DNA of 5,844 nucleotides from Methylococcaceae bacterium (GTDB lineage: Bacteria > Pseudomonadota > Gammaproteobacteria > Methylococcales > Methylomonadaceae), in contig CANNLO010000310.1 in NCBI GenBank assembly GCA_947505055.1, forward strand, positions 1 to 5,844, written 5' to 3'. Under the pieces are notes generated by a model that was not told the origin of the DNA, ran no database searches, and saw only the letters and a program-made list of their open reading frames with translations. Both the position numbers and the translations under genes were made by a program. This document shows positions 1 to 4,116 of this stretch, one piece after another (positions within the stretch are counted from its first letter, which is position 1; each line of letters begins with the position of its first letter).

Positions 1-149
1 GCTTGTTCGTGTTCCTACGGTCGTGCATTTGCTATCCGCTTCTTTCAGGTTGGCCTCACGGCTTTTCCCTTGCGGTTTCGCTACGGTTGTCGTTACTTCT
101 TCCGGTTATCTCCTTTCAGATAACAAGTTTTAGCCCATGCTGGGCACAC
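1..149 (-). mobile_element. Group II intron, 5' end (domain I start), runs off the left edge
   Basis: On the minus strand this stretch begins at 149 with GTGTGCCCAGCATGGGC, which fits the GUGYG 5' splice-site consensus of bacterial group II introns followed by the usual GCCC/GGGC basal pairing. Further in are a perfect 7-bp hairpin (GTTATCT/AGATAAC, plus positions 105-124, loop GAAAGG as read on the minus strand) and two short stems closed by GNRA tetraloops: CC-GCAA-GG (68-75) and GCC-GTGA-GGC (53-62). The GCCAACCT...GAAA...AAGCG stretch resembles the early domain I of known introns such as Ll.LtrB. The boundary is supported independently, because the regulator reading frame at 150-304 stops making sense exactly here. 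Such introns are self-splicing retroelements, usually carrying a reverse transcriptase/maturase. That gene, the rest of the ribozyme and the 3' splice site would lie left of the window, so splicing competence cannot be judged. The subclass is not assigned. Confidence 0.83.
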
Positions 150-304
150 TAGGCAAAGCGCTCATTAAGATCGCGCTGTATGGTTCTAAGGTTTACACCA
201 AATTCCTCAGCTAAGGCATGGGGCTCTAGCTTTTCACCCTGATTTAATTTCACCAGCATTTGCGCTAATCGATAAACCAGTGTGTCATGATGATTGTTGG
301 TCAT
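150..304 (-). CDS. HTH/WYL-type transcriptional regulator, 5' exon only, interrupted by a group II intron
   Basis: The frame starts at ATG 304, preceded by AAGGA (complement of 312-316) at good spacing and directly by an in-frame TGA, so no earlier start is possible. It encodes 51 residues beginning MTNNHHDTLVYRLAQML. They include LAEEFGVNLRTIQRDLNERF (residues 31-50), a winged helix-turn-helix typical of the N-terminus of DeoR-like regulators that carry a C-terminal WYL ligand-sensing domain. After Ala51 the next codon has only its first two bases (TA); the intron follows. In homologues as I remember them the next residue is Tyr, so the exon junction probably splits a Tyr codon. Without splicing, TA plus the intron's first G makes an in-frame TAG (149-151), leaving a 51-residue DNA-binding fragment. 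WYL regulators control DNA-damage and phage-defence genes in several bacteria, but the target here is unknown. The WYL domain itself is inferred, since it lies outside the window. Confidence 0.75.
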
Positions 305-546
305 TCATTATTCCTTATATGATATTCCCTGACAGTATGAAGAAAATTCTGTATCAGAATAGTCGACGCTAATACTTTCTTGCCATCACCTTTCATATAA
401 CAAGCTTAGATCATGCAGGTCCAATATTCATCGACTTTCGCCACTTAAAGCCCATTATCTCTACTCCGTAAGTTCTGCTGTACCAATCAAAGTGGGATCA
501 TAACAATTTCTATACTACACCTTAATGAAATTAATGATAACAAAAC
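305..546. other. Intergenic region without a supported gene; regulator promoter region
   Basis: This gap lies between the start of the split regulator gene and the end of the repeat-protein gene, both on the minus strand, so it should hold the regulator's promoter and the 3' end of the repeat-protein transcript. I could not place convincing -35/-10 boxes. A 31-codon frame (396-301, minus) overlaps the regulator ATG but has no ribosome binding site. Positions 389-421 resemble the first bases of the intron at 112-145 and are listed separately. Confidence 0.4.
389..421 (-). repeat. Degenerate copy of the intron 5'-end segment
   Basis: This stretch matches 112-145, inside the intron's first 40 bases, at about 28 of 34 aligned columns with one gap. 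The first 16 columns differ by one base (CCTTTCAGATAACAAG versus CCTTTCATATAACAAG), and the shared TTAG..CATGC.GG follows. The 7-bp hairpin of the intron copy is not preserved here. It may be a relic of another intron insertion or a chance match strengthened by AT-rich sequence. It lies just upstream of the regulator gene in the same orientation as the intron. Confidence 0.35.
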
Positions 547-963
547 TTAAATTAATTTTTTAATTTGATACTGAGTCTGTTTCCATTGCCGATTACCTGA
601 AGCATCAGTGGGTATGGTTTTATTACCTTCGATTAGATAATGGGTTTGTTGCCATTGTCGGTTTCCTGAGGCATCCGTGGGAATGATTTTATTTCCTTCG
701 CTGCGATAATGCGTTTGATTCCACAGACGATTACCTGAAGCATCAGTGGGTATGGTGATATTACCGTCAGTTCGATAATGAGTTTGTTGCCATTGTCGAT
801 TTCCAGACGCATCGGTAGGGATGATTTTATTTCCTTCAACACGAAATTGCGTTTGCTGCCATTGTCGATTTCCAGAGACATCGGTGGGTATTATTTGTTC
901 AACAGCAAAGCCAGCACCCGACATGATCAATAGACTTACCATTAATAATGATTTTGTTTTCAT
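547..963 (-). CDS. Small exported protein with five 23-residue tandem repeats
   Basis: The chosen start is ATG 963 (138 residues). It has AAGAGG nine bases upstream (complement of 973-978) and gives a clean signal peptide: Lys at residues 2 and 4, a hydrophobic core, and AGFA as a likely cleavage site after residue 20. A further in-frame ATG at 1011 would add 16 residues that spoil the signal peptide. The mature chain is VEQ plus five consecutive 23-residue units (residues 24-138) of pattern [IT]IPTDxSGNRxWxQTxxxxxGNx. Ile-Pro-Thr-Asp, Ser-Gly-Asn-Arg, Trp and Gln-Thr are kept in all five. The last unit loses the Gly-Asn and ends in KKLI. There are no cysteines in the mature part and no membrane helix, so it should be periplasmic or secreted. 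I do not recognise the family. Unit length and number recall amyloid subunits of the CsgA kind, but the CsgA residue spacing is absent. It is transcribed away from the small membrane protein at 1161, across shared palindromes. Confidence 0.8.
   Translation of the reverse strand: MKTKSLLMVSLLIMSGAGFAVEQIIPTDVSGNRQWQQTQFRVEGNKIIPTDASGNRQWQQTHYRTDGNITIPTDASGNRLWNQTHYRSEGNKIIPTDASGNRQWQQTHYLIEGNKTIPTDASGNRQWKQTQYQIKKLI
550..894 (-). repeat. Five tandem 69-bp coding repeats
   Basis: Five in-frame 69-bp units encode the 23-residue repeats (unit 1 at 826-894, unit 2 at 757-825, unit 3 at 688-756, unit 4 at 619-687, unit 5 at 550-618). Units differ at many third positions, yet units 3 and 5 share an identical 29-base run (728-756 and 590-618) and units 1 and 2 share 20 identical bases. 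This patchy identity suggests expansion or gene conversion between copies. Confidence 0.9.
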
Positions 964-1012
964 TTGATTAAACCTCTTAAAAAGATACAGGCAGTGAGTA
1001 TGTAACAACACT

Positions 1013-1029
1013 ATGACAGGTGATGTCGT
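1013..1029. promoter_or_regulatory. Palindromic operator-like site, copy 1
   Basis: ATGACAGGTGATGTCGT is a near-perfect dyad with 6-base half sites and a 5-base spacer (one half-site mismatch). It lies 50 bases upstream of the repeat-protein start. It matches the reverse complement of copy 2 (1090-1106) at 15 of 17 positions, which argues for binding by one dimeric regulator. The regulator is unknown. Confidence 0.55.
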
Positions 1030-1089
1030 TTAGTTTTGTAATTAACGAACGAATGAACCCACTAAAAAATTAAATTATCCACAACAACT

Positions 1090-1106
1090 ACGACATGACC
1101 TGTCGT
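1090..1106. promoter_or_regulatory. Palindromic operator-like site, copy 2
   Basis: ACGACATGACCTGTCGT is a perfect dyad. The arms extend to 8 bp (CTACGACA at 1088-1095, TGTCGTAG at 1101-1108) with a 5-base spacer. The site lies 55 bases upstream of the small membrane-protein gene. Its centre is 77 bp from copy 1, about seven helical turns, so looping between the two is possible. It could also form a hairpin in RNA, but no T-run follows, so a terminator is unlikely. Confidence 0.6.
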
Positions 1107-1160
1107 AGCCCTCAGGCATCATGGCAACCTTAAATGATTTAAAACAATTGGAGAGTAAAC

Positions 1161-1322
1161 ATGTTCTGGGTATTTATTTTATTAGTAGGGTTAGGCGTTG
1201 TTTTTACAAAACTAGGGGCTTATTCGGTAACAGTTATGATGCTTTCTAGTGTTTTAAAAGTGGTCGCCGTTGTCGCTTTATGTACTTTTATTTGGCTGTT
1301 CTTTAAGAAAAAACATATCTAA
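1161..1322 (+). CDS. Small 53-residue membrane protein
   Basis: This short frame starts at ATG 1161, five bases after a good ribosome binding site (GGAGAG, 1150-1155), and ends with TAA. The product is almost entirely hydrophobic. A first segment spans about residues 2-16 (FWVFILLVGLGVVF). A linker with KLGAYSV follows. A second segment spans about residues 33-48, and the chain ends in a basic tail (KKKHI) that should stay in the cytoplasm. Similar short two-helix proteins with a 'KLGA.SV' centre occur in other bacteria as hypothetical proteins, as far as I recall. No function can be assigned. It is divergent from the repeat-protein gene, and the twin palindromes at 1013-1029 and 1090-1106 lie between the two, so joint regulation is likely. 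The sequence has no catalytic motif. Confidence 0.75.
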   Translation: MFWVFILLVGLGVVFTKLGAYSVTVMMLSSVLKVVAVVALCTFIWLFFKKKHI

Positions 1323-1581
1323 ATCTAGCACTATAAGAAGAGCATTATTTACTTGATATCAATACCTTGAATGATAAAGGCAAAGAAATATACAATAAAT
1401 TTAACTATTTTGTGGTTCCTTATTGTCCCTGAAAGGTGTGCAGTAAGCTAAGTTTAGTATCACATTAATCGTAGAAAGATGAGACACAAGAAAGTGTGTA
1501 GGACCTACCGACTAATTATAGAATTAAGTAAGTTGATATGATGCCTCCAGTAACCCTCTCAAAATAATCAGGAATCGCTGT
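1323..1581. other. Intergenic region upstream of the histidine kinase
   Basis: No gene is supported in this 259-base gap. It contains a perfect 10-bp palindrome TTGATATCAA (1353-1362) and a short dyad GTAGGACCTAC (1498-1508). A weak promoter candidate is TTGAAT (1367-1372), 18 bases, TACAAT (1391-1396). The kinase frame is closed upstream by TGA at 1534-1536, so no large sensor domain is hidden in frame here. Confidence 0.35.
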
Positions 1582-2460
1582 ATGTACCAGTTCGTTAATA
1601 GAATACCTTACAAAAGCATTGCTGTTATGAGTGCTCAACCTAAAGAGGGTGTTAGTTATGTTACTAATATGCTCTGTGATGAGAGTTTTCGAAAATATTA
1701 TGAGCAATGCGAACAAGTGCATTTGGCGGAAGTGGCTCATATGGCTCGTGTGCATTTAGTGGGCGAATTGGGCTCAAGTATTGCCCACGAAGTTAATCAA
1801 CCCCTGACGGCGATTGCAAATTATACCCAGGCTTGTTTATGCTTGCTTGAAACTGAGTCGCCAGATTTAGTAAAATTGAGCGACGTTTTGCTCAAAACTC
1901 ATCAACAGGCTTTAAAAGCAGGTCAGATAATTAAAGGTATCAAAGCGCTGGTGAGTTCTCAGCAAAAAGTACGCAGTTATGCCGCTGTTAATACCTTAAT
2001 TCAAAATGTCGTAAGTCTTTGTAGGAATGATTTAAATAGTCATCAGATAGCGCTGGGGCTTGATTTGTCAGATAATCTTCCTGACATATTGCTTGATGAG
2101 ATACAAATTGAACAAGTGTTATTAAATCTGCTTAGAAACAGCATAGATGCTTTGCAAGAGATTTCAGGAAAACCGAGGCAATTACGCATTCAAACGCGCA
2201 TCAATAATAAGCAGGAAATACAAGTAAGCGTGCATGACAATGGCTCAGGTATTGAGGAGGCTAAAAAACATAAAATATTCGCGCCCTTTTTTACTACCAC
2301 AGCGACTGGCATGGGCATAGGTTTATCTATTAGCCGCTCCATTATTAAAGCGCATCAGGGTGATTTAAATTTTAGCAGTCAAGCCGATGAGGGGACTTGT
2401 TTTTATTTTTTATTACCGGTTAAGCTTCTAGCGGAACGGGGTTTGCAAGCACATCCTTAA
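1582..2460 (+). CDS. Soluble orphan sensor histidine kinase (HisKA + HATPase_c)
   Basis: The 292-residue product autophosphorylates a histidine using ATP and would pass the phosphate to a response regulator. The H-box is SIAHEVNQPLTAI with His69, in the FixL/DctB-like style 'GELxxxIAHExNQPL'. The ATP-binding domain has the N-box (LLNLLRNSIDAL, Asn186), the G1 box DNGSG (219-223), the F-box FAPFFTT (233-239), and the G2 box GMGIGLSI (243-250). A terminal GTCFYFLLP strand follows. All key residues are present. The start at ATG 1582 has AGGAA at 1570-1574; ATG 1627 is possible but has no clear binding site. Only about 45 residues precede the dimerisation helix, with no membrane helix and no recognisable PAS or other sensor domain, so the input region is missing or supplied by a partner protein. 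No response regulator is adjacent. The substrate and signal are unknown. Confidence 0.9.
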   Translation: MYQFVNRIPYKSIAVMSAQPKEGVSYVTNMLCDESFRKYYEQCEQVHLAEVAHMARVHLVGELGSSIAHEVNQPLTAIANYTQACLCLLETESPDLVKLSDVLLKTHQQALKAGQIIKGIKALVSSQQKVRSYAAVNTLIQNVVSLCRNDLNSHQIALGLDLSDNLPDILLDEIQIEQVLLNLLRNSIDALQEISGKPRQLRIQTRINNKQEIQVSVHDNGSGIEEAKKHKIFAPFFTTTATGMGIGLSISRSIIKAHQGDLNFSSQADEGTCFYFLLPVKLLAERGLQAHP

Positions 2461-2739
2461 GGTTTGATATTTTTCGCAATATATCAAAACATTTCGAACG
2501 GGGCAACAGTCCGTAATCTCGATGAAGCAACGCGGAAGCTAAGATTTACAGCGCGCCAACCCATCGATTCATCTGCATTTCATCGAGGTTACTTGCTAAA
2601 TGGACTAAATGCAATAGACAGGGAATTTTACAGGCGCGTCTTCGTTAAATTTCATTTTTTAACGGCAAACTACCAGTTGGGTTAAGTGGGATCGTATAGA
2701 TAGTAATGATTACCATACTACTCATTACCGACTTATTTC
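2461..2739. other. Stretch without a supported gene between kinase and toxin
   Basis: This 279-base gap lies between the convergent kinase and vapC genes. Directly after the kinase stop is a hairpin (TTTGATAT 2463-2470, ATATCAAA 2481-2488, 10-base loop) that is AT-only in its closing part and lacks a T-run. Near vapC is another weak dyad (GTAATGA 2703-2709, TCATTAC 2722-2728). A 73-codon frame from TTG 2464 has no ribosome binding site and no recognisable product. It may be a decayed gene remnant. Confidence 0.35.
2463..2488 (+). terminator. Weak hairpin after the kinase stop codon
   Basis: TTTGATAT and ATATCAAA pair perfectly over 8 bp with a 10-base loop, starting three bases after the TAA of the kinase gene. 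There is no T-run downstream and the stem is AT-rich. It could end or stabilise the kinase transcript, but it is not a classical intrinsic terminator. Confidence 0.3.
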
Positions 2740-3111
2740 TTATATATTCATCTTCAGCCTACGGCAAATCAATCCCGGCACACTGAACAATTGCTCATCA
2801 TTGGTGAGCAAAACAGCTTTACGGGTTATCGCTGTTGCAACGATCAGCGCATCAGGTAATTTCAGTCGCGTTGTTTGTCGCAGACGGATAGTTTCCTCCT
2901 TGAGTATTGAATCAAGGTCAACAATCGTAATTGTCGCCAGAAAACGGGCAAGCCAATTTTGCTGTTGACTGTTTAGGCCGGCAAAGCCGCGTAATTCAAT
3001 TTCACTAATAACAGAAATAGCGAATATGCCACGCGGCAGCGGTTCAGTCAGCAGGCCTTTTTGCAAGCAGATGATGATGTTGGTATCGAGGATGAAATTC
3101 AACGATCCCAT
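2740..3111 (-). CDS. vapC: VapC-type PIN-domain ribonuclease toxin
   Basis: This 123-residue protein has the length and layout of VapC toxins, Mg2+-dependent RNases that typically cut tRNA or rRNA. The PIN acidic residues are visible in order: Asp9 in FILDTNI, Glu39 in SEIELRG, Asp87 in KLPDALIVATA, and Asp105 in LLTNDEQL. The active site therefore appears intact. The ATG at 3111 lies inside the end of the antitoxin gene (13-base overlap), which points to translational coupling; there is only a weak purine stretch (GGGAT) upstream. A TTG at 3102 overlapping the antitoxin TGA is a shorter alternative but would still keep Asp9. It is the second gene of a two-gene operon with the antitoxin, on the strand opposite the kinase. 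The target RNA cannot be deduced. Confidence 0.9.
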   Translation of the reverse strand: MGSLNFILDTNIIICLQKGLLTEPLPRGIFAISVISEIELRGFAGLNSQQQNWLARFLATITIVDLDSILKEETIRLRQTTRLKLPDALIVATAITRKAVLLTNDEQLFSVPGLICRRLKMNI

Positions 3112-3344
3112 TCGCTATCCCAGTCACTACGTTGTTGCCGCTGCCATTCTATTGGATCATTCATTGGCCAGTCTAGCGTTCCTGCGAATGCCATCAATTG
3201 TTCCGACTGATCCTGTTCGATCTTGACTTCTGATTCAGTTAACAGGACGATCACGCGTGCTTTGTGGCCAAACATTGGCCTAAATACTTCTGGCAATCTG
3301 CCATCTGGGGAAATAAATATTTCATCTTCGATTGCTTGTAACAT
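3099..3344 (-). CDS. vapB: VapB-type antitoxin, partner of the PIN toxin
   Basis: The 81-residue product starts at ATG 3344, six bases from a strong ribosome binding site (AGGAG, complement of 3351-3355). Its N-terminal half (MLQAIEDEIFISPDGRLPEV...ARVIVLL) has the short-strand, turn, strand character of AbrB-like or swapped-hairpin antitoxins, which bind DNA as dimers. The C-terminal third (residues 58-81) is rich in Trp and acidic residues (DWP, EWQ, DWDSEWDR), as expected for an unstructured tail that wraps the toxin and blocks its active site. The identification rests mainly on position: it directly precedes and overlaps a clear PIN toxin and has the right size. The antitoxin subfamily is uncertain. 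Autoregulation by the toxin-antitoxin complex is usual for such operons; palindromes upstream are candidate sites. Confidence 0.8.
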   Translation of the reverse strand: MLQAIEDEIFISPDGRLPEVFRPMFGHKARVIVLLTESEVKIEQDQSEQLMAFAGTLDWPMNDPIEWQRQQRSDWDSEWDR

Positions 3345-3366
3345 AATAAACTCCTAAAACAGTTCG

Positions 3367-3406
3367 GAAAAATTTTTCTCTATCCCAGCGACTAGTTTCA
3401 CTCGCT
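3367..3406. promoter_or_regulatory. Dyads upstream of the toxin-antitoxin operon
   Basis: GAAAAATTTTTC (3367-3378) is a perfect 12-bp palindrome 23 bases upstream of the antitoxin ATG. AGCGA (3387-3391) and TCGCT (3402-3406) form a second short dyad. Their position fits an autoregulatory operator, but they are short and partly A/T runs, so they may be fortuitous. No clear -35/-10 pair was found. Confidence 0.25.
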
Positions 3407-3520
3407 AAGGTATTCAAGGCTTTTAATGCTATAAACCCACTTAACTACTAATCGCAAAATAACGTCAGACATGCAAAAGTTCACGATTACCTAGCACAAA
3501 GGCATCAGGCTCTTTTCGTT

Positions 3521-3568
3521 GCCCAACATCTACGCGAATTGATGTCGGGCATAAACCCCATGCCCGAC
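3521..3568. repeat. Palindromic element with two competing hairpins downstream of the lipoprotein gene
   Basis: GTCGGGCAT (3544-3552) and ATGCCCGAC (3560-3568) form a perfect 9-bp stem with a 7-base loop. The middle arm can instead pair with GCCCAACATC (3521-3530), since GATGTCGGGC (3541-3550) is complementary at 9 of 10 positions with a 10-base loop. The strong stem begins 24 bases beyond the lipoprotein stop and could act as a 3' end or transcript-stabilising structure. No T-run follows on the minus strand. It also resembles dispersed intergenic palindromes (REP-like). Confidence 0.55.
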
Positions 3569-3591
3569 GACACTGATTTTAAAGCTTATCT

Positions 3592-3981
3592 TTAGTTAAC
3601 CAAAGTATGGCCACGTTGGCGCATACATCTTTTAAAGGCTAATTTAAAATTCTCGTTGGCTTGATAGCCTTCCCATAAACCAGCGGGAATAGCTAAAATA
3701 GCACCACCGGCGGCACCAGCTGCTGCACTACCTGCGACAGCGCCAACAGCGGCCCCACCGGCTGCGCCAGTCACAGCACCTACTGCTGCACCCATACCCA
3801 CTTCTTTGGTAATATCTGAGGCTTGATCTGCCAATGTTTTACACTCAAACATATCACGCTGAACGGTGTCTGGATTTTTATCCATGCGAGGATCGACCAC
3901 AGGACGCCAACCACTGGTAGATGCGCAACCCGTCGTTAAGGCAGATAGGATTAATAGTGCTGATATATGAGTTGTTTTCAT
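3592..3981 (-). CDS. Glycine-zipper lipoprotein
   Basis: The start is set at ATG 3981 (129 residues) because GGAGA (complement of 3987-3991) sits five bases upstream and a lipoprotein signal follows at once. The frame can open ten codons earlier, at 4011, but that would bury the signal. The leader ends LSALTTGC; Cys19 would be lipidated after cleavage by signal peptidase II, placing the protein in the inner or outer membrane. Residues 62-94 are a Gly/Ala run with GxxxG-type spacing (GAAVGAVTGAAGGAAVG...), typical of glycine-zipper membrane-associating segments. Two further cysteines flank it: Cys47 in FECKTLA and Cys119 in FKRCMRQRGH. They may form a disulfide; the ending F..C...RG is common in this kind of small envelope protein. 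Function is unknown beyond a likely envelope role. It follows recC on the same strand, but the structured gap suggests its own transcript. Confidence 0.85.
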   Translation of the reverse strand: MKTTHISALLILSALTTGCASTSGWRPVVDPRMDKNPDTVQRDMFECKTLADQASDITKEVGMGAAVGAVTGAAGGAAVGAVAGSAAAGAAGGAILAIPAGLWEGYQANENFKLAFKRCMRQRGHTLVN

Positions 3982-4040
3982 GATGTTCTCCGAAGGATGT
4001 GTTTTTAACATTATATAGGATTGTATTATTTATGCTGAAC

Positions 4041-4101
4041 GTTTGGAGTGCTGAGCTTCAGCTCAGCGCTTTAAAACAGCTAAAGCTGTTTTACTCCAGA
4101 C
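4041..4101. repeat. 61-base three-way-junction palindromic element between recC and the lipoprotein gene
   Basis: An outer stem GTTTGGAGT (4041-4049) with ACTCCAGAC (4093-4101) pairs over 9 bp with one G-T pair. It encloses two hairpins: GCTGAGC/GCTCAGC (4050-4056, 4061-4067, loop TTCA) and AAAACAGC/GCTGTTTT (4073-4080, 4085-4092, loop TAAA). Almost every base is paired. It lies 16 bases beyond the recC stop and could end recC transcription, but the compact closed design also fits a small dispersed palindromic element (REP or MITE-like). Confidence 0.65.
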
Positions 4102-4116
4102 ACTAAATATTTAACT

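Noticed and set aside
301..396. A 31-codon minus-strand frame whose stop overlaps the regulator ATG
   Set aside because: The overlap looks like translational coupling, but there is no ribosome binding site before its ATG at 396 and the peptide is not recognisable.
633..881. An 82-codon minus-strand frame inside the repeat region
   Set aside because: It is an out-of-frame reading of the same 69-bp repeats. The main frame has a signal peptide, a ribosome binding site and conserved units, so this one is a shadow.
1011..1108. The two palindromes as terminal inverted repeats of a tiny MITE
   Set aside because: Each site is itself a palindrome, no target-site duplication flanks them, and their position relative to two start codons is better explained as operators.
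1..1322. CRISPR array, in view of regular repeats in the left part
   Set aside because: The only regular repeats are contiguous 69-bp coding units kept in frame, without spacers.
1516..1755. A 79-codon minus-strand frame across the kinase start
   Set aside because: It lies antisense to the kinase N-terminus, has no recognisable motif and no supporting start signal.
2464..2685. A 73-codon plus-strand frame after the kinase
   Set aside because: It starts at TTG with no spaced ribosome binding site, and the translation matches nothing I recognise; listed only as a possible remnant.
3026..3226. A 66-codon plus-strand frame opposite the toxin-antitoxin junction
   Set aside because: It is antisense to two well-supported genes and has no product signature.
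2681..3444. A 10-base inverted repeat GTTAAGTGGG (2681-2690 and the complement of 3435-3444) flanking the toxin-antitoxin pair, with a partial third copy near 490
   Set aside because: Several matches of 10 bases are expected by chance in a window of this size, the similarity does not extend, and no target duplication is visible.
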